From Clostridiales bacterium (lineage in GTDB: Bacteria; Bacillota; Clostridia; Saccharofermentanales; UBA5734): 7,986 nucleotides of DNA. Shown here one piece after another: positions 1-6,756 of this stretch. The stretch covers positions 1 to 7,986 of the forward strand of contig DMJC01000102.1 in assembly GCA_003451915.1 (NCBI GenBank), written 5' to 3'. Each line of letters opens with the position of its first letter. The stretch's first letter is position 1. The position numbers were made by a program, and so were the translations under genes. Below the pieces are notes generated by a model, which saw nothing but the letters and a program-made list of their open reading frames with translations, searched no databases and was not told where the DNA came from.

Positions 1-252
1 GGCTGCAGCATCGCCAACTATGACGGATTAGCCAAAGCCAGGACCTCGGTTGGCTCACACGCGTTTATCGGCAGTAACTGCAGTCTGGTAGCGCCGGTCA
101 GTGTTGCTGAAAATGCCTATGTTGCCGCAGGATCGACTATTACTGAAGATGTGCCGCCTTATTCTCTGGCGATAGCCCGTTCACATCAGCTGAACAAATC
201 CGATTGGGTTTTGACTCGCGGCCGTTTACGCGGACGTCGCATCAATCCCTGA
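1..252 (+). CDS. glmU: GlmU C-terminal fragment (bifunctional UDP-GlcNAc pyrophosphorylase / glucosamine-1-phosphate acetyltransferase), 5' truncated
   Basis: An open frame enters from the left edge in frame 1 and ends at TGA 250-252, giving the last 83 residues. It reads as the end of the left-handed beta-helix acetyltransferase domain: NYDG near residue 7, then AFIGSN, LVAPV, AAGSTITEDVPP and a closing basic tail. The NYDG-K-T-G, FIGS, LVAPV and AGS-T-DVP series is characteristic of GlmU. In this family the C-terminal half acetylates glucosamine-1-phosphate using acetyl-CoA, and the missing N-terminal half converts the product with UTP to UDP-GlcNAc, the precursor of peptidoglycan. The protein is cytoplasmic. 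The gene lies 25 nt upstream of pth on the same strand, so they are probably cotranscribed. In Bacillus, prs and another gene sit between glmU and pth; here they are adjacent. Family assignment is firm; the truncation is caused by the window edge. Confidence 0.95.
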   Translation, partial: GCSIANYDGLAKARTSVGSHAFIGSNCSLVAPVSVAENAYVAAGSTITEDVPPYSLAIARSHQLNKSDWVLTRGRLRGRRINP

Positions 253-277
253 CAAAAGAGCGGAGAACGACTATTTC

Positions 278-859
278 ATGCAAGATGCACCATGGCTGAT
301 TGTCGGTCTGGGAAACCCTGGCCGGCAATACGAACTGAATTGGCACAACAGCGGATTTATGGCGCTGGAAATTCTGGCGCAGCGCAACAAGATCGAGATC
401 AGCCGCATCCGATGCAAAGGGCTGATGGGCCAGGGCCGGATATCCGGGCAGAAATGCCTGCTTTTGCGACCTTCAACCTATATGAATCTCAGTGGCGAAT
501 CTGTCCGGGAGGCTCTGGCATATTTTAAGATACCGCTAAACCGTTGTCTGGTCCTTTTTGACGATATTGACATTCCGGTGGGACAGATCCGCATCCGCGA
601 ATCGGGTGGTTCAGGTACTCACAATGGCATGCGTTCAATTATAGGGCAGCTCAACCGAGATGATTTTCCCCGTATCCGCATCGGAATCGGACCGCAGCCG
701 GCGCAGTGGGATATCGCAGATTATGTGCTGTCCGATGTACCGGAGGGTAATAGGGAGTTATTCTGGCAATCTTTGAACAAAGCAGCTGATGCGGTTGAGC
801 TGGCTGTGCGCGAAGGACTGGCTCAGGCTATGAACCTTTTTAACCGCAAACCGATTTGA
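278..859 (+). CDS. pth: Peptidyl-tRNA hydrolase (Pth)
   Basis: This 193-residue protein has the normal length of bacterial Pth, which cleaves the ester bond of peptidyl-tRNAs released from stalled ribosomes and so recycles tRNA in the cytoplasm. The catalytic residues are visible by comparison with E. coli Pth: Asn13 in GLGNPG, His23 in NWHNSG and Asp95 in FDDIDIP. The tRNA/peptide-binding asparagines are Asn70 in STYMNLSG and Asn116 in GTHNG. The RIRIGIG segment at about residues 132-138 is also typical. The ATG at 278 is the only plausible start in frame. The best Shine-Dalgarno match, GGAG at 262-265, is 12 nt away, which is rather far, so initiation may partly depend on translation from glmU upstream. 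The stop at 857-859 is separated from the mfd ATG by one base, which suggests translational coupling. Nothing suggests a defect. Confidence 0.97.
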   Translation: MQDAPWLIVGLGNPGRQYELNWHNSGFMALEILAQRNKIEISRIRCKGLMGQGRISGQKCLLLRPSTYMNLSGESVREALAYFKIPLNRCLVLFDDIDIPVGQIRIRESGGSGTHNGMRSIIGQLNRDDFPRIRIGIGPQPAQWDIADYVLSDVPEGNRELFWQSLNKAADAVELAVREGLAQAMNLFNRKPI

Positions 860-860
860 G

Positions 861-3800
861 ATGATCATGAATAAGATGCAGAACACAATTGAAAGCTTGC
901 TCAGCAAGACCACTCAAGATCCAGCCATGCAGCGTCTGCAGATGCTGTATAAAGCGGGACCTGCCCGGCACATCAATATTGTTGGACCCAACGATACCCA
1001 GAAAGCCTGGCTAGCCATGGCTTTGAGTCAGACAGACGGCAGGTGTCCGGTCATTCTGGTGCCTGATGAACTGCGAGCCCGGGCACTTGCCGCGGATCTC
1101 AAGGCAATGACTGACAAGCCTGTCCTGGTGTTCCGGGGGCGCGAGCTGAACCTGACTGATGCCGAAGCAGTCAGCCGCGAAAGTGAATTAAAAAGGCTGG
1201 CAATTTTAAGTGCTCTGAGCAGTCCAGATAGCTTTGGCGCGTTGGTGGTGACTGCGGCTGCTGCATTGCAGAAGGTCATGCCGCGGCAAACGTTTGAACA
1301 GCGGCTGATCCGCCTGCAAGTCGGCCAGCGCCTGGGCATGGATGAACTCTGCCGGCAACTGCTGGCTAATGGTTACGAGCGCATGCGGCTGGTCGATGGG
1401 CCGGGGCAGTTTGCGCAGCGCGGTGATATCATCGATATTGTGCCAGCTTCACCGGAGGATGGGGAACCTGAACAGGGGATCCGACTGTCTTTTTTCGATA
1501 TCGAAATTGATGCAATCAAGCTTTTTGATCTGGAATCGCAACGTTCTAGCAGCATGCTGCAGTCTGTTGTCCTGCCGCCGGCACGAGAAATTCTGATTGA
1601 AGCCGGTCACTCGGACCGGCTGGCTGAGTCAATCATAGCCGCCGGTCAGGCTGCGCGTGCAGAGATGAGTATGGATGGCGCAGGCCGGGAAGCAGCTGAC
1701 GGCATTCGCAATTTATGCCGGCATGATGCTGAACGGGTTTCTGCCAGAATCGTTTTTGCCGGTCTTGATCGTTGGCTGCCGCTGATCTATCCGGACGCTG
1801 ACTCAATTCTTGATTATTGTCCTCATAACAAAACAGTGCTTTTTCTCGATGAGCCTTTGCGTTTTCGCAACCGGCTTGATGCAGCCCAGGCTGAGTGGGC
1901 GGAGCGGATCAAGTCGATGCTGGCCAAAGGCCAGGCACTGCCGATGACCGCCGATGCTGTCTTCCGCGGGGGTGATATCAGCATTAAACTGGATCGCAGC
2001 AGCCGGATCATGGCCTTGTGCCAGATTGCTTCATCGGGTAATGGCATGCCCGGAGCTGCCGAGATTAATGTTCAGGGCCGTCCGGCGGACAGCTACCGCG
2101 GTCGCGAAGAGCAGCTCATACGTGAATTATCTGACTGGCGGCGAACGGGCGGGCTGGCCTTGCTCTTTGCCGGTTCAGAAGCCCGCCAGTCCCGGCTGCG
2201 CGGCTTGTTATCCGAGCATGGTCTGGACGAAGCCGTTCTTGACCGCAGTTTGCCTCGTGGTTTTGTCTGGCCGGCTGCCGGGTTGCTGGTCGTTGGCACC
2301 CAGGATATTTTTGGCAGTGAGCGGCCAGCGCGCCGCCGCCATCAGGCTGGCATCCGCATCGACCTTTTCAGCGATCTTGTGCCCGGGGAGATGGTTGTGC
2401 ATGAAGCGCACGGCATCGGTCGCTATGAAGGCCTGGTTAACCTTGAAAACAAAGGTGTGCGCCGGGATTACCTGAAAATTGTTTATGCCGGTGATGATTC
2501 ACTGTATATTCCGATGGAAAGCCTGGACCAGATCCAGAAATATGTCGGGGCAGAAGGCAAAGAACCTAAACTTTCCAAACTGGGCGGCCAGGAATGGACC
2601 CGCATGAAAGAACGGGCCCGCGACTCGATTCGTAAGCTGGCGACAGATCTGATCAAGCTTTATGCCGAACGGTCATCGGTCAAAGGTTTCGCTTTTAGTC
2701 CGGATACGGTCTGGCAGCAAGAATTTGAGGAGAATTTTCCGTACGAGGAAACTGAAGACCAGCTGCGCAGTATTCAGGAAATCAAGCAGGACATGGAATC
2801 GGACAAGGTCATGGACCGGCTGTTGTGCGGTGATGTCGGCTTTGGCAAAACCGAAGTGGCTTTCCGCGCCATGTTCAAATGTGTCATGGATAGCAAGCAG
2901 GCGCTGCTGCTGGCTCCAACGACAGTTCTCGCCCAGCAGCATTACGAAAACCTGAACCGGCGCATGGCCGGCTTCCCGGTTAACATAGGCCTGCTCAGCC
3001 GATTTGCCAGTGAAGCGATGCAAAAAAACACCTTGCATGGCCTGGCCTACGGAAAAATCGATATTGCCGTCGGCACGCACCGCTTATTATCCAAAGATGT
3101 TAAATTGAAAAATCTCGGCCTGCTGATTGTCGATGAAGAACAGCGTTTCGGGGTAGACCATAAGGAGCAGATCAAAGCCATCAGCCCGAATATAGATGTG
3201 CTGACATTGACTGCCACACCCATTCCACGCACCCTGCACATGTCAATGTCAGGAATTCGCGACATCAGTGTACTGGAAGAACCGCCTCACGATCGGCGTC
3301 CTGTTCAGACTTATGTCATGGAATATGATGAGGAGATTCTTGTTGAAGCCATGCTGCGTGAGATTTCACGTAATGGCCAAGTCTTCTATCTGTTCAATGA
3401 TACAAGACGGATCATGGAAAAAGCTGCAGCTCTGGAAAAACTGCTGCCAGGTGCCCGTGTCGCTTTTGCACATGGCAAGATGAGTGAAAAGAGACTGGAA
3501 GAGATCATCACTGAATTTATTGAGCATCAGTCAGATATTCTGGTTTGTACAACCATCATCGAGTCAGGCATTGATATGCCGAATGTTAATACGATTATCG
3601 TCGAAGACGCCGACCGTCTTGGCCTGGCGCAGCTCTATCAGCTGCGTGGCCGGGTTGGCCGTTCAGATCGTCAGGCTTTTGCTTATGTTACTTACCGTCG
3701 CGACAAAGTCTTGTCTGAAGTTGCCGAGAAACGCCTGGCTGCTATCCGCGACTTCACTGAATTGGGAGCAGGCTTTAAAATTGCTCTGCGGGATCTTGAA

Positions 3801-4382
3801 GTCCGTGGCGCCGGCAATCTGCTCGGAGCCGAACAGCACGGGCAGCTCGATGCGATCGGTTATGATCTGTATTGCCGCATGCTGGAAGAGACCATCCAGG
3901 AAATGCAAGGTAAAGCTCCGGTCAGGAAGATCCAGGCTTCAATCGAGCTCGATATCGATGCATTCATTACCAAGTCATATATTCCTGATGAAGGCCAGCG
4001 GATGGATATGTACCGCCGTGTGGCAGCGATCGACACAGCTGCTGAATATCAGGACGTCCTGGACGAAATGCTCGACCGTTACGGCGAACCGCCGGCTGCC
4101 GCCATCGCGCTGGCCGATATCGCCTTTGTACGGGCGTCAGCTGAAAAATCGGGATTTGCCGCCATTCGCCAGCAACAGCAGAATCTGGTGCTGAATTATG
4201 CTGACAACATTCAGCCGGACATGGCTGTACTGTCTAAATTGCTGAACCTGCCGGCGTATAAAGGCCAGTTGCTCTTCAATGCCGGAACCAAGCCTTATGT
4301 TGTCTTCCGTAATGCTGCACGTGAAAAAGTCAGCGTCGCTGAGAATCTGCGAAAACTGTTTATACAAGTAACGAGTGAGTGA
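861..4382 (+). CDS. mfd: Transcription-repair coupling factor (Mfd)
   Basis: This 1173-residue protein matches the size of full-length Mfd, the DNA translocase that pushes stalled RNA polymerase off damaged DNA and recruits UvrA for nucleotide excision repair. The N-terminal third is the UvrB-like region; GQFAQRGDIIDI at about 182-193 is its hallmark, and no intact Walker A motif is seen there, as usual for Mfd. The CarD-like RNA-polymerase-interacting domain covers about 505-565 (VVHEAHGIGRYEG at 512-524). The RecG-like motor has Walker A GDVGFGKT at 657-664, DEEQ box 758-761, TAT 784-786, TTIIESGID at 897-905 and QLRGRVGR at 927-934. The translocation motif RGAGN is at 982-986. The regulatory C-terminal TRCF domain starts near 1029. 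ATGs at 861, 867 and 876 are all possible starts; 861, one base after the pth stop, was chosen for tight coupling. The last codons and stop run into the heptad repeat tract that follows. Confidence 0.98.
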   Translation: MIMNKMQNTIESLLSKTTQDPAMQRLQMLYKAGPARHINIVGPNDTQKAWLAMALSQTDGRCPVILVPDELRARALAADLKAMTDKPVLVFRGRELNLTDAEAVSRESELKRLAILSALSSPDSFGALVVTAAAALQKVMPRQTFEQRLIRLQVGQRLGMDELCRQLLANGYERMRLVDGPGQFAQRGDIIDIVPASPEDGEPEQGIRLSFFDIEIDAIKLFDLESQRSSSMLQSVVLPPAREILIEAGHSDRLAESIIAAGQAARAEMSMDGAGREAADGIRNLCRHDAERVSARIVFAGLDRWLPLIYPDADSILDYCPHNKTVLFLDEPLRFRNRLDAAQAEWAERIKSMLAKGQALPMTADAVFRGGDISIKLDRSSRIMALCQIASSGNGMPGAAEINVQGRPADSYRGREEQLIRELSDWRRTGGLALLFAGSEARQSRLRGLLSEHGLDEAVLDRSLPRGFVWPAAGLLVVGTQDIFGSERPARRRHQAGIRIDLFSDLVPGEMVVHEAHGIGRYEGLVNLENKGVRRDYLKIVYAGDDSLYIPMESLDQIQKYVGAEGKEPKLSKLGGQEWTRMKERARDSIRKLATDLIKLYAERSSVKGFAFSPDTVWQQEFEENFPYEETEDQLRSIQEIKQDMESDKVMDRLLCGDVGFGKTEVAFRAMFKCVMDSKQALLLAPTTVLAQQHYENLNRRMAGFPVNIGLLSRFASEAMQKNTLHGLAYGKIDIAVGTHRLLSKDVKLKNLGLLIVDEEQRFGVDHKEQIKAISPNIDVLTLTATPIPRTLHMSMSGIRDISVLEEPPHDRRPVQTYVMEYDEEILVEAMLREISRNGQVFYLFNDTRRIMEKAAALEKLLPGARVAFAHGKMSEKRLEEIITEFIEHQSDILVCTTIIESGIDMPNVNTIIVEDADRLGLAQLYQLRGRVGRSDRQAFAYVTYRRDKVLSEVAEKRLAAIRDFTELGAGFKIALRDLEVRGAGNLLGAEQHGQLDAIGYDLYCRMLEETIQEMQGKAPVRKIQASIELDIDAFITKSYIPDEGQRMDMYRRVAAIDTAAEYQDVLDEMLDRYGEPPAAAIALADIAFVRASAEKSGFAAIRQQQQNLVLNYADNIQPDMAVLSKLLNLPAYKGQLLFNAGTKPYVVFRNAAREKVSVAENLRKLFIQVTSE

Positions 4383-4506
4383 AAGGTGAAAAGTGAAGGG
4401 TGATTAATGAAAAATGAAGGATGAAAAATGAAAGATGAAAGATGAAATATAGATGAATCCTTCATCCTTCATCCTTCATCCTTCATTTTTCATCCTTCAT
4501 TTTTCC
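4379..4506. repeat. Heptanucleotide tandem repeat forming a long inverted repeat between convergent genes; possible bidirectional terminator
   Basis: Ten in-phase heptamers of the form RTGAARR run from 4379 to 4448 (one, GTGATTA at 4400-4406, is degenerate). After a 12-nt centre (4449-4460), six heptamers of the complementary form TTCATYY run from 4461 to 4502. The arms 4409-4446 and 4468-4505 pair over 38 positions with only two A-C mismatches (4433/4481 and 4440/4474). Inside the loop, GATGAA 4452-4457 pairs with TTCATC 4461-4466. One strand is purine-rich and the other pyrimidine-rich, so single-stranded DNA or RNA could fold into one hairpin of about 97 nt, and the 7-nt period allows several pairing registers. 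It fills the whole gap between the mfd and aminotransferase stop codons and overlaps the mfd stop. Ts at 4500-4504 could help end mfd transcripts, but the stem is GC-poor, so terminator function is only inferred. Any short MKDE-like reading frames inside it are probably meaningless. Confidence 0.9.
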
Positions 4507-4507
4507 T

Positions 4508-5686
4508 TTACTTGATCAGCCCAAACTCCCGCCCAATCGTTTTAAATGCTTCAGCCGAACCGAGGATGGTTTTCTGGCTGGTGGCGAAACAAAGGCGGAC
4601 ATAACCCGGGAAACCAAAACCCGTACCGGGTACCAGGGTGACGTTGTGCCTGGCACAGGCCTGGGCAAAGGCAACGTCATCGTCGATCGGAGATTTCGGG
4701 AAGAGATAAATGCTGCCGGCAGGCGTTTTGACATCAAAGCCGGCTTCGCGCAGAATGCCCAGCAGCAGGTTGCGGCGCTCCTCATATTTGCTGATGTCGA
4801 CGCGGGCGTCGATGGCTCGCTCAACAACATGCTGGAAAAACGCGGGGGCATTGACGTAACCCAGGGTGCGATTGCAGTAGGGGACAGCTTCGATCAGCCG
4901 GCTGTAATCTTCACAGCGAGGGCTGACTGCCAGATAGCCGATGCGGTCGCCGGCCAGTGAGAGTGATTTGCTCCAACTGGTGCAGATGATTGCGTTGGCG
5001 ATGCTGGTCAGTGTGTCGGGGACGGTCTCACCGTCAAAGACCAGGGCGTTATAGGGCTCGTCGGATAAAACGTAAATGGTCTGGGGTGCTTCGCGCAGCA
5101 ACGCGTCCAGGTTTTCGAGCACTTCACGCGGGTAGATTACGCCGGATGGATTATTGGGTGAGTTGATGATCAGCGCTTTGGTCCGCGGCGTGATGGCGGA
5201 GCGGATTGCTTCAAAATCCGGCAGCAGGGTTTCGTGGTCACATTTGACGATGACCGGAATACCGTTGTGATTGTTGGTGTAGGAAGTGTATTCAAAGAAG
5301 AAAGGCGCCAGCAGGATAACCTCGTCGTCGGGATCGAGCAAGGCTTTGAGCGCGACATTGAGCGCACCGCCGGCTCCGACCGTCATGCAGACAGCTTCCG
5401 GTTTGATTTCGAGACCGGACTTTCGGCTGAGCTGACCGGCTACGGCAGCCCGGGTCGACAGATAGCCGGCATTGCTCATGTAGCCGTGCTGGCCGGGTGT
5501 GGTGTCGTTAGCAAATTCGCGGATGGCAGCAAGAACCTCGGCCGGCGGTTCGAGATCTGGATTGCCCAGACTGAAGTCGAAAACATTGTCCGCGCCATAG
5601 ATGGCTTTGAGACGATTACCCTCTTCAAACATTTTCCGGATCCAGGAACCTTTTGTCATCCGGTCAGCGATCAATTTAGAAATCAT
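4508..5686 (-). CDS. PLP-dependent class I/II aminotransferase (AAT fold type I), substrate unknown
   Basis: The minus-strand gene encodes 392 residues, the normal size for a fold-type I aminotransferase. Such enzymes move an amino group between an amino acid and a 2-oxo acid in the cytoplasm. Recognisable parts are SLGNPD at 39-44, the phosphate-binding glycine loop GAGGAL at 104-109, SPNNPSG at 176-182 with the cofactor-contacting Asn179, SDEPYN at 208-213 with Asp209 and Tyr212, the Schiff-base lysine Lys240 in SWSKSLSLAGDR, and the carboxylate-binding Arg364 in GYVRLCF. The start is the ATG at 5686-5684, preceded by AAGGGGG (5701-5695 on the minus strand) at good spacing. The frame stays open to 5833, but that extension runs upstream of this ribosome binding site and into the divergent infC promoter, so it was left out. 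The N-terminal pattern SWIRKMFEEG-RLK resembles anonymous clostridial and deltaproteobacterial aminotransferases. Aspartate-, alanine- or aromatic-type specificity cannot be told apart here. It converges on mfd and diverges from infC, so it is probably monocistronic. I saw no convincing promoter for it. Confidence 0.93.
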   Translation of the reverse strand: MISKLIADRMTKGSWIRKMFEEGNRLKAIYGADNVFDFSLGNPDLEPPAEVLAAIREFANDTTPGQHGYMSNAGYLSTRAAVAGQLSRKSGLEIKPEAVCMTVGAGGALNVALKALLDPDDEVILLAPFFFEYTSYTNNHNGIPVIVKCDHETLLPDFEAIRSAITPRTKALIINSPNNPSGVIYPREVLENLDALLREAPQTIYVLSDEPYNALVFDGETVPDTLTSIANAIICTSWSKSLSLAGDRIGYLAVSPRCEDYSRLIEAVPYCNRTLGYVNAPAFFQHVVERAIDARVDISKYEERRNLLLGILREAGFDVKTPAGSIYLFPKSPIDDDVAFAQACARHNVTLVPGTGFGFPGYVRLCFATSQKTILGSAEAFKTIGREFGLIK

Positions 5687-5710
5687 AATGTATTCCCCCT
5701 TGCTACAGCA

Positions 5711-5728
5711 CTGGAAAACAGTTTCCAG
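5711..5728 (-). promoter_or_regulatory. Short perfect hairpin in the 5' leader of the aminotransferase gene
   Basis: CTGGAAA at 5711-5717 and TTTCCAG at 5722-5728 are perfect 7-base inverted arms around a 4-base loop. The hairpin lies about 10 nt upstream of the aminotransferase ribosome binding site, within its likely 5' untranslated region. No T-run follows it on the minus strand, so it is not a standard terminator. It could be an operator, an mRNA-stability hairpin or chance; a 7-base palindrome of this size is not rare enough alone to prove function. Confidence 0.4.
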
Positions 5729-5766
5729 GCGCTTAATCAACGATATCACAAGAATCTGCTGCAAAG

Positions 5767-5783
5767 CAAGCATCAAATGCTTG
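5767..5783. promoter_or_regulatory. Inverted repeat overlapping the infC -35 box; candidate operator
   Basis: CAAGCAT (5767-5773) and ATGCTTG (5777-5783) form a perfect 7-3-7 inverted repeat. Its right arm covers the first three bases of the TTGACA -35 hexamer at 5781-5786. On the other strand it lies about 80-100 bp upstream of the aminotransferase start. A repressor or activator binding here could affect either divergent gene. No known operator consensus is recognised, so the regulatory role is a guess based on position and symmetry. Confidence 0.35.
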
Positions 5784-5809
5784 ACAGCCGTCTTTTTTGC
5801 GGTTAGAAT
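5781..5809 (+). promoter_or_regulatory. Sigma-A/sigma-70 promoter for the infC-rpmI-rplT operon
   Basis: A perfect -35 hexamer, TTGACA (5781-5786), is followed after exactly 17 bp by TAGAAT (5804-5809), a five-of-six match to the -10 consensus. Transcription would start near G5816 and give a leader of about 137 nt before infC. This is the best promoter in the window and its strength fits a ribosomal-protein operon. Confidence 0.85.
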
Positions 5810-5815
5810 ACCCCT

Positions 5816-5952
5816 GTTAGCAAGAAGAGGCATCCGCTTCTCACCTCAAGCCACGCGAAGAGGTTCATAGCCGGGACACAGCCAGGGGGCTTGTTGTCTG
5901 CAGCTTGAGCGGATGTCACAGGGCATCGGCTCATTTTTATTTTAGGGGGTGT
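5816..5952 (+). promoter_or_regulatory. infC operon leader with attenuator; candidate L20 autoregulatory leader
   Basis: The predicted transcript leader contains two mutually exclusive structures. An antiterminator helix pairs 5829-5838 with 5908-5917 (10 pairs including one G-U) and can be supported by CAAGC 5847-5851 with GCTTG 5903-5907. This uses the 5' arm of the terminator at 5906-5933. Between them lies a further hairpin, 5874-5899, built on AGCC 5880-5883 with GGCT 5888-5891 and GACA 5875-5878 with TGTC 5895-5898. Known biology: in Bacillus subtilis and many Firmicutes, ribosomal protein L20 binds the infC-rpmI-rplT leader and promotes premature termination. The position, length and switch architecture here fit that class. 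I did not align it to the Rfam L20 leader model, so the ligand identity is inference; the alternative pairings are read from the sequence. Confidence 0.7.
5906..5943 (+). terminator. Intrinsic terminator (attenuator) upstream of infC
   Basis: Bases 5906-5917 pair with 5922-5933 to make a 12-position stem with one G-G mismatch (5911/5928) and one G-U, closed by the loop ACAG. It is followed at once by TTTTTATTTT (5934-5943). It lies after the infC promoter and before the start codon, so it must be conditional. Its 5' arm is shared with the antiterminator helix formed with 5829-5838. Confidence 0.8.
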
Positions 5953-6480
5953 ATGGGTATCGGCAAGCAAAACAGTGGTCTGATGATCAATGATGAGATC
6001 AGATTCCAGAAGGTACGCCTGATTGAGAGTGATGGCAGCATGGTCGGCATCATACCGATTGCCGAGGCGAGGAAAAGAGCAGAAGACCAGGATCTTGATC
6101 TGGTGCTGATTGCACCGCAGGCGGACAATCCGGTCTGCAAGATCATGAACTACGGCAAGTATATGTTCGAGCTCGCCAAGAAAGAACGTGAAGCCAAAAA
6201 GAATCAGAAAGTAACGGAGGTCAAGGAGGTCGGCCTCAAACTGACCACCGAAGAGCATGATCTCGAATACAAGACCAAGAATGCCTGCCGGTTTCTGCAG
6301 GACGGCGACCGGGTCAAGGTTGTCATCAAGTTCCGCGGCCGCGAAATGGCTTACACATCCAGCGGATATGACGTCATGAAACAATTCGCCGAGGTCTGCC
6401 GCGAATATGGCCAGATCGACCGCGATCCCAAGGTCGAGGGCCGCAACATGGTGATGTTCCTGGCACCCCGCAAAAACTAA
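5953..6480 (+). CDS. infC: Translation initiation factor IF-3
   Basis: The 175-residue product has the usual IF3 length. IF3 binds the 30S subunit, keeps it apart from 50S and checks start-codon and initiator-tRNA pairing. The N-terminal domain begins at INDEIRF (about 12-18) and includes PVCKIMNYGKYMFE. A lysine-rich linker (about 75-90) follows, then the C-terminal domain with VKVVIKFRGREMAY and the ending GRNMVMFLAPRKN. All are strong IF3 signatures. ATG 5953 was chosen because AGGGGGTG (5944-5951) lies just upstream and the resulting N-terminus matches other IF3 proteins. The gap from AGGGGG to ATG is only 3 nt, which is short. The in-frame ATC at 5959 would have more normal spacing, and non-AUG starts are known for infC in other bacteria. 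The frame also extends up to a TTG at 5905, but that lies inside the terminator hairpin. First gene of the operon, 33 nt before rpmI. Confidence 0.96.
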   Translation: MGIGKQNSGLMINDEIRFQKVRLIESDGSMVGIIPIAEARKRAEDQDLDLVLIAPQADNPVCKIMNYGKYMFELAKKEREAKKNQKVTEVKEVGLKLTTEEHDLEYKTKNACRFLQDGDRVKVVIKFRGREMAYTSSGYDVMKQFAEVCREYGQIDRDPKVEGRNMVMFLAPRKN

Positions 6481-6513
6481 TTGATCCAGCTCAGAATATA
6501 GGAGGAAACGCAA

Positions 6514-6711
6514 ATGCCGAAACAGAAAACACATAGCGCATCAAAAAAAAGATTCAAGGTTACCGGTACCGGTAAAGTCATGCGGTCACAGGCGTTCAAA
6601 AAGCACATCCTGACCAAGAAAACCACCAAGCGCAAACGTAATCTGCGTAAATCCGTGGTTGCCGCACATTCAAACGAGAAAAACATTCTCCAGCTTATCC
6701 CATACAAATAA
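6514..6711 (+). CDS. rpmI: 50S ribosomal protein bL35
   Basis: This 65-residue, very basic protein is a standard-length bL35, a small protein of the large ribosomal subunit. The N-terminus [21 protein letters not shown] and the central [12 protein letters not shown] region are typical of the family. A strong ribosome binding site, AGGAGG at 6500-6505, sits 8 nt before the ATG. It is the middle gene of the infC-rpmI-rplT operon, 33 nt after infC and 45 nt before rplT, and would be controlled by the shared leader. No internal promoter is evident. Confidence 0.97.
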   Translation: MPKQKTHSASKKRFKVTGTGKVMRSQAFKKHILTKKTTKRKRNLRKSVVAAHSNEKNILQLIPYK

Positions 6712-6756
6712 GCCGGGCGCCTGCACTCATCAAACGATTATCGGGAGGTTTATGAT

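Noticed and set aside
3484..4194. Plus-strand open frame of 236 codons in another frame inside mfd
   Set aside because: It lies wholly within the motor and C-terminal coding sequence of mfd, whose protein is intact and conserved there; the alternative product has no recognisable features.
4379..4506. CRISPR array or coding repeat
   Set aside because: The units are 7 nt, contiguous and without spacers, and they reverse direction in the middle, so this is neither a CRISPR array nor a plausible protein-coding repeat.
5687..5800. Minus-strand promoter for the aminotransferase (weak TTGCTT and TGATAT matches)
   Set aside because: The best pair has 15-bp spacing and poor hexamers; I could not support a call.
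5687..5833. N-terminal extension of the aminotransferase frame to 5833
   Set aside because: The ATG at 5686 has a good ribosome binding site and gives the family's normal length. The extension covers the infC promoter region and has no family resemblance.
5905..5952. TTG start at 5905 for infC
   Set aside because: It lies within the intrinsic terminator stem, lacks a ribosome binding site, and would add residues not seen in IF3 proteins.
5803..6534. Open frame of 243 codons on the minus strand, opposite infC and its leader
   Set aside because: It is fully antisense to a clear IF3 gene and its leader, has no recognisable domain, and results from the codon pattern of the real gene.
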